DNA from: Campylobacterota bacterium
Lineage (GTDB): Bacteria; Campylobacterota; Campylobacteria; Campylobacterales; Sulfurovaceae
Reading direction: 5' to 3'
DNA length: 30,731 nucleotides
Assembly (NCBI GenBank): GCA_030595845.1
Contig: JAUVCL010000003.1
Span: forward strand, 1 to 30,731
Shown here: positions 23,654 through 30,731 of the stretch, in pieces
Position numbering within the stretch: the first letter of the stretch is position 1
How the letters are laid out: each line of letters opens with the position of its first letter
The notes under the pieces: model-generated
The model's database searches: none
Seen by the model: only the letters and a program-made list of their open reading frames with translations
Told to the model about the DNA's origin: nothing
Made by a program: the position numbers and the translations under genes

Positions 23654-24366
23654 TTATCATCTTCTTTATTTTTTTCTTCTTCCATTTCATCTTTTTTTAA
23701 ATGGTAATCGTATCCTGTAAACATGACCTCAAGTGCACCATGTTTAAAACGAATAGCAGACCAAATAACGAGATAGATATGAATAGGAATAAAAATCAAA
23801 TACCCCCACATGGTGATATGATGGATGTAACGTACTGTCGCAAGTCCGCCCATCCATGCTTCCAGAGCACGCATCGGCTCATACAAAAAATCTCCTATAC
23901 CTAAATGATAGACATGAACATAGAGGATCAGTCCTGTAACAGAAGCCACAACCACTAAAACCATAATGGCAAAGTAGGTAAGGAACTGCAAAGGTCCATA
24001 GATACCTTTTTTACGTAATTCACCGACAAAAAAGTAGGACTTTAACTGAATGATCCAAGATCTTATGCTAAATACATCTCTAAGAGAACGTAATTCACCA
24101 TCTCTGTCTTTTCCAAAAAAGAAGAGGTAAATTCTAAGTAATCCCGAAGATATAAGAATAAATCCTAAGATGAAGTGCCACTGTGCCCACTCGGCAAAGA
24201 CCAGTTTATCACTTGAGCCTTCAGAAGAAAGAAATGGATCAGCGATGTAAAAACCGGTGATGATAAGCCCTGTTATTACTAAAGCTCTTATCCAATGTAA
24301 AATCCGATTGCTACTGCTATAGACAAAATCGGGATGGTCTGAGGTATACTTTTCTGTTTGTCCCAT
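23650..24366 (-). CDS. hydC: Ni/Fe-hydrogenase cytochrome b subunit HydC
   Basis: A 238-aa integral membrane dihaem cytochrome b that takes electrons from HydA and reduces the quinone pool. Four transmembrane helices are evident (about 24-46, 64-86, 129-153 and 180-205). Candidate haem-ligating histidines lie in HWIRAL (helix 1), QWHFILG (helix 2) and RYIHHITMWGYLIFIPIHIYL (helix 4). The tail is short and highly charged (KKDEMEEEKNKEDDK). There is a 41-nt gap after hydB and a good ribosome-binding site (AAGGAG). Confidence 0.93.
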   Translation of the reverse strand: MGQTEKYTSDHPDFVYSSSNRILHWIRALVITGLIITGFYIADPFLSSEGSSDKLVFAEWAQWHFILGFILISSGLLRIYLFFFGKDRDGELRSLRDVFSIRSWIIQLKSYFFVGELRKKGIYGPLQFLTYFAIMVLVVVASVTGLILYVHVYHLGIGDFLYEPMRALEAWMGGLATVRYIHHITMWGYLIFIPIHIYLVIWSAIRFKHGALEVMFTGYDYHLKKDEMEEEKNKEDDK

Positions 24367-24407
24367 ATTTACTCCTTCTCACTTTATTCATATTATGCGC
24401 AATTTAC

Positions 24408-26126
24408 TTAACAAGTAACTCCAGGACTCATAGGATTTACTTTAAATTCACTCAGTTCTACACCTTTCATATCCATAACATGCACAGAACATGACATACA
24501 AGGGTCAAAAGAGTGAATGACCCTAAGTACTTCAAGCGGTTTCGTAGGATCTTCAAGTTTTAAACCTACCAAAGATGCTTCATAAGGCCCGATAGTACCA
24601 TTGCCATCCATCGGTCCTGCATTCCATGTCGTAGGCACAACTGCCTGATAATTTTCAATCAGACCATTTTTAATACGTACCCAGTGACTCAATGTTCCTC
24701 TAGGTACTTCACCCATGAAACGTCCTGTATACTCTTTATCTGGGTCTATTTCAAATTTAGTGTATGTACTGTCATCTGTTTTAATATTTTCAACCAATGA
24801 GTTAAAGATAGTAATGGCATTATCAGAGATCAATTTAGTTTGTAACATACGTGCTGCCGTACGACCTAATGTTGTAAAGAGTGCACCAACCGGTAATCCT
24901 GTTCGTTTCAGGAAAGCACCGACTTCAGCTTGTACTTTTTTATTGCCTCTTGCATAGTTAACAAGTAAACAGGACAAAGGACCTACTTCCATTGCTTCAC
25001 CATCATATCGTGGTGCTTTAACCCAAGAATATTTTGCATTTTCATCAATGATCTTTGCTATACCATTTACGGTACCACCATGAACAAAACCGGTATAATC
25101 AGGTTCAGTAACACCATCATAAGGCTGAAGAGGATTTTCTCCTTTATACCATGCATGTGTTACGTCTTCTTCGATCTTCATATCATCAATGTCAAATACT
25201 TGACTCAGATCACCATTCTTTATGTAACCGCTTTGAAAAAGATGTTCTGTACGGTTGAGCATGAATGCCTCACCTGCAAGGAAGTTTTTAACACCTACCC
25301 CACCCAATACAGTCTTTTCTGTGCCGTATGCTTCGGCTGCCATAATGATATCTGCCTGATAAGCACGATCGATAAAATCTTTAACAATTTTATATTTTTC
25401 TCTCCATTGAGACAATCGCGTTGGACTCAAAATATCACGCACACAGGTCACACCTCCAACCACAAGACTTTGAGGATGTGGCTGTTTTGCACCAAAAATG
25501 GCAAACATTTGCGCTGCTACACGTTGCACTTCAAGTGCTTTAAGATAATGAGAGAGTGCAATCAGGTTCTGTTCCGGAGAAAACTTATACGTTTTATTTC
25601 CCCAATAAGCATTGGCAAAGGGTCCTAGTTGACCTTTATCTACAAAGCCCTTCACTCGCTGTTGTACCGCTGTCAGTTCATCTGTTCCTGTTGCAATAGG
25701 AAGATCAGAGTATTTGAAAGCCAATTCAGATGCTTTTTTAGGGTCTGCACTAAGAGCAGAGACTACATCAACCCAGTCAAGACCGTGTAAATGGTAAAAA
25801 TGTACCACGTGGTCATGCATATAAAGAGAAGCATTTAAGAGAGACCGTACCAGCTTTGCATTATAAGGTGCTTCTACACCCAAAGCATTTTCTACAGCTT
25901 CAACACCGGCTTTATAGTGTGAATAGGTACACACACCACAAATACGCTGTGCCATAAGACCTGCATCACGGGGATCACGTCCTTTAAGGATAAGTTCTAT
26001 CCCTCTCCACAATGTAGATGAGGAGTAGGCTTTTTGCACTACATTGTTTTCATCTACCTCTACTTCAATACGCAGATGCCCTTCAATTCTTGTTATCGGA
26101 TCAATAACTACACGTCTGTTTGCCAT
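24408..26126 (-). CDS. hydB: [NiFe]-hydrogenase large subunit HydB, group 1 uptake type
   Basis: A 572-aa catalytic subunit carrying the NiFe(CN)2CO centre. The four cysteine ligands are in RICGVC (Cys63, Cys66) near the N-terminus and DPCMSC (Cys543, Cys546) near the end. The motif DPITRIEGHLRIEV is typical. After His549 a 23-residue tail (VMDMKGVEL through to SPGVTC) remains to be removed by HydD. It lies 3 nt after hydA. It has no signal of its own and would cross the membrane with HydA through the Tat system. It oxidises H2 on the periplasmic side. Confidence 0.97.
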   Translation of the reverse strand: MANRRVVIDPITRIEGHLRIEVEVDENNVVQKAYSSSTLWRGIELILKGRDPRDAGLMAQRICGVCTYSHYKAGVEAVENALGVEAPYNAKLVRSLLNASLYMHDHVVHFYHLHGLDWVDVVSALSADPKKASELAFKYSDLPIATGTDELTAVQQRVKGFVDKGQLGPFANAYWGNKTYKFSPEQNLIALSHYLKALEVQRVAAQMFAIFGAKQPHPQSLVVGGVTCVRDILSPTRLSQWREKYKIVKDFIDRAYQADIIMAAEAYGTEKTVLGGVGVKNFLAGEAFMLNRTEHLFQSGYIKNGDLSQVFDIDDMKIEEDVTHAWYKGENPLQPYDGVTEPDYTGFVHGGTVNGIAKIIDENAKYSWVKAPRYDGEAMEVGPLSCLLVNYARGNKKVQAEVGAFLKRTGLPVGALFTTLGRTAARMLQTKLISDNAITIFNSLVENIKTDDSTYTKFEIDPDKEYTGRFMGEVPRGTLSHWVRIKNGLIENYQAVVPTTWNAGPMDGNGTIGPYEASLVGLKLEDPTKPLEVLRVIHSFDPCMSCSVHVMDMKGVELSEFKVNPMSPGVTC

Positions 26127-26129
26127 AAC

Positions 26130-27275
26130 CTAGTCCTCCTTCTCTTCTTTTTTACCCATGAACATACTTGCAACAGCATGCGCACCAATACCAACTACTG
26201 TTGCAGTTAAAAGTACTGTTCCCACCTTATCTACTGTAGAGTTTAGTCCCATAACCAAGTGTGATTTGATCGGTTGTTCCAATGGGCCCATCGTATCCCA
26301 AAAATCGGGTTCAGAACATCCCATACAGCCATGCCCTGCACCGATCGGCCAGTGTGTTCCCTGGTTAAACCGTTCTGTAGAACAGTTATTAAAAGTATAA
26401 GGTCCTTTACATCCCTGTTTATAAAGACACCATCCCTCTTTTGCACCTTCATCACCAAAACTCTCTACAAACTCACCTGCATCAAAATGTCCACGACGCT
26501 CACAAAGGTCATGTATACGGTTACCATAAGCCCATTTTGGACGATGATAACGATCTAGTGCGGGAAGTGTACCAAAGAGGAGGTAGTGCATCAGTGTGCC
26601 TACAATGTTGTTGGCACTTGGAGGACAGCCCGGTACATTAATGACGGGTTGGGAGATCACTTTATCTACCCCTTTTGCACCTGTAGGATTTGGTGCAGCA
26701 GCTTGTATACCGCCAAAACTTGAACAGGTACCTATGGAAAAGATCGCTGCTGCACCTTTAGCCGCTTCAGTGACGACATCAAGTCCAGTTCTACCCTGTG
26801 GACCCAGTGTAAGATACTGACCATTATTGGCTGTAGGTACACCGCCTTCAACCAGTAAGATATAACGACCTTCATTGTCCTTTAACGTTTTTTGAAGAAT
26901 TTCTTCTGCCTGCCATCCGGCAGCAGCCATCAGTGTTTCATGATAATCAAGAGAAATATAATCAAAAATAAGGGAATCAATAGTAGGTGCATCAGAGCGT
27001 ATAAGAGATTCACTACATCCCGTACACTCTGCCATATGAAGCCAAACTAAAGGAACACGGTCAGCTAATTTTGCGGCTTCAGCAAATAAAGGAGTAAAAG
27101 AAGAAGGTAAAGCAAGCATAGCAGTGATAGCAGCGGCCCACTTCATAAAGTCACGTCGTTCTATTCCCCGATCTTCAAGCATCTCTTCTATGGAGCCTGC
27201 CTTAGTAGAAGGCAACTCAGATAACACACGAACACGATCCTTCGCTTTTGCATAAAGTGCATCAAAACCATCCAT
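26130..27275 (-). CDS. hydA: [NiFe]-hydrogenase small subunit HydA (Tat-exported)
   Basis: A 381-aa iron-sulfur subunit that relays electrons to HydC. A long twin-arginine signal is present (RRDFMK at 40-45, then a hydrophobic stretch). Cluster ligands are ECTGC (Cys84, Cys87), GTCSSFGG, VPGCPP, and the distal/medial set CERRGHF, CLYKQGCKGP, NNCSTERF and HGCMGC. The C-terminus has a membrane anchor (TVLLTATVVGIGAHAVASMF) and a charged tail. Gly occupies both positions that are Cys in oxygen-tolerant enzymes (ECTGC rather than ECTCC; SFGGIQ rather than SWGCVQ), so the standard oxygen-sensitive proximal [4Fe-4S] is expected. AAAGGAG precedes the ATG. First gene of the operon. Confidence 0.97.
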   Translation of the reverse strand: MDGFDALYAKAKDRVRVLSELPSTKAGSIEEMLEDRGIERRDFMKWAAAITAMLALPSSFTPLFAEAAKLADRVPLVWLHMAECTGCSESLIRSDAPTIDSLIFDYISLDYHETLMAAAGWQAEEILQKTLKDNEGRYILLVEGGVPTANNGQYLTLGPQGRTGLDVVTEAAKGAAAIFSIGTCSSFGGIQAAAPNPTGAKGVDKVISQPVINVPGCPPSANNIVGTLMHYLLFGTLPALDRYHRPKWAYGNRIHDLCERRGHFDAGEFVESFGDEGAKEGWCLYKQGCKGPYTFNNCSTERFNQGTHWPIGAGHGCMGCSEPDFWDTMGPLEQPIKSHLVMGLNSTVDKVGTVLLTATVVGIGAHAVASMFMGKKEEKED

Positions 27276-27306
27276 CTTTACTCCTTTAATTACATTGTTA
27301 TAACAA

Positions 27307-27374
27307 AGTATATCATATTTTCAATAGTTAATTATAACTTTTAATTAAGAGTGGAATTGTATGATTTAGATCAA
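27307..27374 (-). promoter_or_regulatory. Promoter region of hydA with CRP/FNR-like box
   Basis: On the - strand, TTGATCTAAATCAT (27361-27374) matches the FNR consensus TTGAT-N4-ATCAA except for one base. A perfect -10 TATAAT at 27331-27336 would place the box about 42 bp before the start point, the class II activator position. A second -10, TATACT, is at 27307-27312. The box overlaps the stop codon of the upstream GGDEF/EAL gene. Binding is inferred. Confidence 0.5.
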
Positions 27375-30300
27375 TGCTGCATTTTTAAAAGGACAGTTTT
27401 CATTTTCTCTACAGTCAAAGGAGGACTGTAGAGATACCCTTGTACAAAGGTACTGTTATTTTCCGCTAAAAAATCTTTTTGTTCAGCAGTTTCAACACCT
27501 TCAGCAATAAGATCAAGGTTAAGACTATTTGCCAAGGCAATAATTGCTTGAACAATAGCAACATCTTCTTCATCTTGTGGGAGATCTTTTACAAATGATC
27601 TGTCAATTTTAAGTCTGTTGATAGGTAAACGTTTAAGAAGAGACAAGGAAGAGTATCCTGTACCAAAGTCATCAATAGAAATGCTGACTCCCAAGTCATG
27701 TATCTCGGTTAGTTTCCTAATTACATCTTCAGGTTTTCTCATCATTTGACCTTCTGTGATCTCAAGTTCAAGCCATTCTGCCTTAAAATTATATTTTTTG
27801 ATCTGTTCCTTGATCTGCTGGACGAAAGTATGACACTCCAACTGTTGTACAGAAAGATTGATAGCGAGTAAACCTGGATTCAATCCTAACTTGTACCATT
27901 TAGCCATCTGTTTCATAGCCTTTTTCATGACCATTTTATCTATTTTTACAATCAAGCCTGTTTCTTCTGCCATAGGAATAAATCTATCCGGCAACAGCAA
28001 TCCTTTTTCCGGATGTTGCCAACGAACCAGTGCTTCTACCCCCACCAATGTATTGTCAAGCGTATTTATCTGTGGTTGATAGTGTACAATGAATTCATCG
28101 TTATCAATAGCTTGCTGCAAGGAGGTTTTCATCGACATATATTCCAAAGCTTGCTTTGTCATCTCGGCAGAGTAAAACTGAAAATTATCACGCCCTTCTT
28201 CTTTTGCTTTATACATCGCTGTATCAGCATACTTAAGTAAATACTCGGCATTATCAGCATCTTCAGGATAATGACTGATACCAATACTACTGGTAACATA
28301 AAGCATATTATCATCAATATAGAGTGGTTCTGCCAAAACATCCAGGATCTTTTTTGCTAAAATTGATGCATCTTCAGGATGATGGAGATCATCCATAATC
28401 ACAGTGAATTCATCTCCACTTAAGCGTGCCAGAGTATCTTCTTTTCGAATAATGCTTGTAAGACGTTTTGACACAGCTTTTAAGACTTTATCACCAACAT
28501 CGTGACCAAGAGAATCATTAATATTTTTAAACCTATCAAGATCAATAAAGAATAATGCAAAACCTGTATTGTGACGTTCTGCTATTTCAATACTATGTGT
28601 TAGCCTGTCTGTAAAAAGTACTCGGTTTGGAAGACCGGTAAGCGCATCATAGTGCGCCTGATAATGTAAAATATCTTTTTGTTTATGAAATTCAGTTACA
28701 TCCTGACCATACCCTACGATCTCCATAGGAACGCCATTGTCATCTCTAAGAAGAGACTGTGAAAGACTGATCAGAACAGTTTCCTTGGATTTCTTGACAA
28801 GCGATAATGTACTACGATACTCCCCTTCTTGCATTAAAGTAGGGATATTTTTAACAAACTCTTCATAGTCTTTTGGGGGATAGAGCAAAGAAATATGCTT
28901 TCCAATGACTTCTTCTGCTTTATACCCGTATGTTAACTCAGATCCATTATTCCACGAAGTAATAAAGCCGTTGAGATCCGTTGTATTAACTGTTTCATGC
29001 ATTTGACTGATCATTTGTGCCTGATGAGAATATTTGAGTTGCAACTCTTTTTCTTCTGTGATGTCTATATGTGTACCTACCATACGTACTTGTTTACCCT
29101 CTTCATCATAGATTATCTGGGCTCTTCCCAAGACCCAAACCCAGTGACCATCTTTATGTTTGAGTCGATGCGTATTCTCAAAATATTTTAATTGTTTCTT
29201 TTCTGTCTCTCTAAGCTGATTAAAAATATATTTTTTCTCTTTTGGATGTACGCGATGATGCCAGGTATAGGTACTGTTTTTCAGTTCATCATCACGATAC
29301 CCCAGCATTTCTTTCCAGCTAGGAGAAATATAAAAGTCATTAGCGGTAAAATCCCAATCCAACACAGATGTTTTACTTCCTAAAAGAGCTAATTCCATAC
29401 GCTCTTTTAGTTGTTGGTTTAACTTATTTGCTTCTTTAACCTCTTGACTCGTAATATTAATAAGATGTGTTAATCCATTAATAGATGCTGGGTTGAGATC
29501 TGTTTGTCTTGATCCAAGATAGTTTTCTTTTTCTTTGGTAATATCTACATGGGTTCCGATCATACGAACCGCTTTGCCATTCTCATCATATTGGGTCTTC
29601 CCTCTATCGAGGATCCACACCCATGAGCCATTTTTGTGCTTTAATCTATGGATATTTTCATAATACACAGTTTCACCATTTAGATTTTTATGGATATCTT
29701 CCCAGGCTTTCTCTTTATCATCAGGGTGGATGCTGTCTTCCCAGGTTGAGAGTTCATTAGGGAGTTCGTTATCATTATAACCAAGCATCTCTTTCCAACG
29801 AGCTGAGAAATAGACAGTATTATCAATAATATTCCAATCCCAAACCCCTTCATTTGTGCCTAATAGTGCCAATTCCATACGTTCTTTATGTATTTGATCC
29901 AACTCATGTTTTGCTTTAATATTTTCTGTTTTTTCGTGAACTTCTTGATTAGTGATCTTAATAAGACGGGTCAGTCCATGCATGGATTCTTTATTCATAC
30001 CTAGCGATTTAAGTGTACTTTGGGGGGTTCTTTTATGTACTGTATCACTTTCACTCAAGGAGACTAAGGTCATCGTTTGATTGAACAGTTCTTTTTTATT
30101 TGAAGTAAAAAATTCCCCATAGGTAAAAAAACCAGATACTGGTGAGATAGTTTGTAGGGGTAGGATCTCAGATTCAACCTCCTCACCTATAAAGTGTTTA
30201 CGTGATGAACACGTATAAACAAAGATGGCTTCAGAAGGTTTTTCAGATGTAGTTTCCATAATCTTTTTTGACTTATTTAATATATCTTTACTCTCACCAT

Positions 30301-30731
30301 AGCCTATACGTACTTTCTCTCCATTATAGAGATTACCAGCCATAATAAGTGATCCATCCTCTTTTTTTGCTAAGGCTATACGTGAAATGTCTAAACCGTT
30401 ACGATTAACAATGAGAGGAAATTCTATCCCTACATTTGGTAAACCTTTTGCAATATTATCTCCAAGATAATGGGCATAAGTATCTACAGCACTTTTTCCA
30501 TCAATAGTATAAACACGATTTCCTTCTGCTTTTGTGATGGTTAGCTCATTACCGATAGGATGCCAGTCAAAACTGTAATCTGTATGTACATGTAAATTTT
30601 TATTGTTCAAGGTGACAGCAACAGCCCCTCGAGTAAGGATACAATCTTTAGTGAAAATCAAGGTTTCTATTATTTTATTATTGTCTCCAGCATAGCCTCC
30701 GGCAATAAGGAGATCATCATTTACAGTACTT
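27371..30731 (-). CDS. FIST-PAS-PAS-PAS-GGDEF-EAL cyclic-di-GMP signalling protein; 5' end outside window
   Basis: The frame is open to the right edge. The TTG at 30661 is not the start, because the 23 codons before it (including DDLLIAGGYAGDNN) continue the FIST domain. Visible order in about 1119 residues: FIST and FIST_C sensory domains (1 to about 235), two near-identical linker-PAS units (about 250-400 and 418-560), a third PAS (about 565-690), GGDEF (about 695-850) and EAL (about 865-1110). The cyclase motif is SGDEF (about 771) with an RxxD inhibitory site just before it (RKED). The phosphodiesterase motifs are intact: EALVRW, LEITEG, DDFGTGYSSL, LKIDRSF and EGVET. No membrane segment is seen, so it is cytoplasmic. 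FIST domains are thought to bind small ligands such as amino acids. Probably a net phosphodiesterase or a dual enzyme. Confidence 0.9.
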   Translation of the reverse strand, partial: STVNDDLLIAGGYAGDNNKIIETLIFTKDCILTRGAVAVTLNNKNLHVHTDYSFDWHPIGNELTITKAEGNRVYTIDGKSAVDTYAHYLGDNIAKGLPNVGIEFPLIVNRNGLDISRIALAKKEDGSLIMAGNLYNGEKVRIGYGESKDILNKSKKIMETTSEKPSEAIFVYTCSSRKHFIGEEVESEILPLQTISPVSGFFTYGEFFTSNKKELFNQTMTLVSLSESDTVHKRTPQSTLKSLGMNKESMHGLTRLIKITNQEVHEKTENIKAKHELDQIHKERMELALLGTNEGVWDWNIIDNTVYFSARWKEMLGYNDNELPNELSTWEDSIHPDDKEKAWEDIHKNLNGETVYYENIHRLKHKNGSWVWILDRGKTQYDENGKAVRMIGTHVDITKEKENYLGSRQTDLNPASINGLTHLINITSQEVKEANKLNQQLKERMELALLGSKTSVLDWDFTANDFYISPSWKEMLGYRDDELKNSTYTWHHRVHPKEKKYIFNQLRETEKKQLKYFENTHRLKHKDGHWVWVLGRAQIIYDEEGKQVRMVGTHIDITEEKELQLKYSHQAQMISQMHETVNTTDLNGFITSWNNGSELTYGYKAEEVIGKHISLLYPPKDYEEFVKNIPTLMQEGEYRSTLSLVKKSKETVLISLSQSLLRDDNGVPMEIVGYGQDVTEFHKQKDILHYQAHYDALTGLPNRVLFTDRLTHSIEIAERHNTGFALFFIDLDRFKNINDSLGHDVGDKVLKAVSKRLTSIIRKEDTLARLSGDEFTVIMDDLHHPEDASILAKKILDVLAEPLYIDDNMLYVTSSIGISHYPEDADNAEYLLKYADTAMYKAKEEGRDNFQFYSAEMTKQALEYMSMKTSLQQAIDNDEFIVHYQPQINTLDNTLVGVEALVRWQHPEKGLLLPDRFIPMAEETGLIVKIDKMVMKKAMKQMAKWYKLGLNPGLLAINLSVQQLECHTFVQQIKEQIKKYNFKAEWLELEITEGQMMRKPEDVIRKLTEIHDLGVSISIDDFGTGYSSLSLLKRLPINRLKIDRSFVKDLPQDEEDVAIVQAIIALANSLNLDLIAEGVETAEQKDFLAENNSTFVQGYLYSPPLTVEKMKTVLLKMQH
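29045..29985 (-). repeat. Tandem duplication of a linker-PAS unit inside the FIST/GGDEF/EAL gene
   Basis: Two adjacent segments (about 29525-29985 and 29045-29480) encode parallel sequences: HGLTRLIKITNQEV / NGLTHLINITSQEV, KERMELALLG in both, WKEMLGYNDNEL / WKEMLGYRDDEL, HRLKHKNGSWVW / HRLKHKDGHWVW and RMIGTHVDITKEKE / RMVGTHIDITEEKE. The similarity includes the inter-domain linker, so one unit arose by internal duplication. Confidence 0.85.

Noticed and set aside
25080..25628. 182-codon open frame on the + strand opposite hydB
   Set aside because: It is antisense to a highly conserved gene, has unlikely amino-acid composition (Cys/His/Phe rich), and no ribosome-binding site; a codon-bias shadow.
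30661..30663. TTG at 30661 as the start of the FIST/PAS/GGDEF/EAL protein
   Set aside because: Upstream codons in the same frame continue a typical FIST domain sequence to the window edge, so the gene is simply truncated by the window.
1..30731. CRISPR arrays, prophage or integrase genes, rRNA and tRNA genes
   Set aside because: No regularly spaced repeats, integrase-like proteins or RNA-gene signatures were seen on either strand.

Overview
The window looks like chromosomal DNA from a Campylobacterota (epsilonproteobacterial) bacterium, probably a Sulfurovum/Sulfurimonas-type hydrogen oxidiser. This is inferred from the low GC content, the hydABCDE-hypFBCDEA gene order, an OprD-like porin, and a RibBA-type protein with a degenerate GTP cyclohydrolase II domain. 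There are no rRNA or tRNA genes, no CRISPR array and no intact transposon that I can see.

Left part (1-11014, + strand): the 3' end of a ribBA-like gene, then a carboxylate/acetate uptake and activation cluster. It begins with a Cache-domain sensor histidine kinase (broken by a 1-nt frameshift) and an OmpR-type response regulator. A porin follows, then a DUF4212 small subunit with its VC_2705-type sodium:solute symporter, a cNMP/CBS/DUF294 nucleotidyltransferase-like protein, a DEDDh 3'-5' exonuclease, and acetyl-CoA synthetase. Together these would sense a small organic acid, bring it across both membranes and activate it to acetyl-CoA. A tandem 11-bp direct repeat in front of the porin is a good candidate site for the response regulator.

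Middle part (11015-12848): a convergent intergenic region with a long inverted repeat, two small unrecognised membrane proteins and a Gly/Tyr-rich lipoprotein, all on the - strand.

Right part (12917-27275, - strand, read right to left): a complete uptake [NiFe]-hydrogenase locus, hydA (small subunit, Tat), hydB (large subunit), hydC (cytochrome b), hydD (maturation protease), hydE (HypF-like paralogue), hypF, hypB, hypC, hypD, hypE, hypA. The run is interrupted between hypD and hypE by an R-M island. That island holds an NgoPII-like restriction endonuclease, an M.HaeIII-like C5-cytosine methyltransferase (both expected to act on GGCC), a decayed RhuM-family gene and a well-formed 50-codon small ORF. 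A CRP/FNR-like palindrome and two -10 elements lie ahead of hydA.

The window ends inside a large FIST-PAS-PAS-PAS-GGDEF-EAL cyclic-di-GMP protein whose 5' end lies beyond the right edge. I do not see a clearly new multi-gene system. The best leads are the R-M/RhuM/small-ORF island inside the hyp operon, the HypF-like HydE, the signalling nucleotidyltransferase plus exonuclease pair in the acetate operon, and the frameshifted kinase with AGGAGG at the break.
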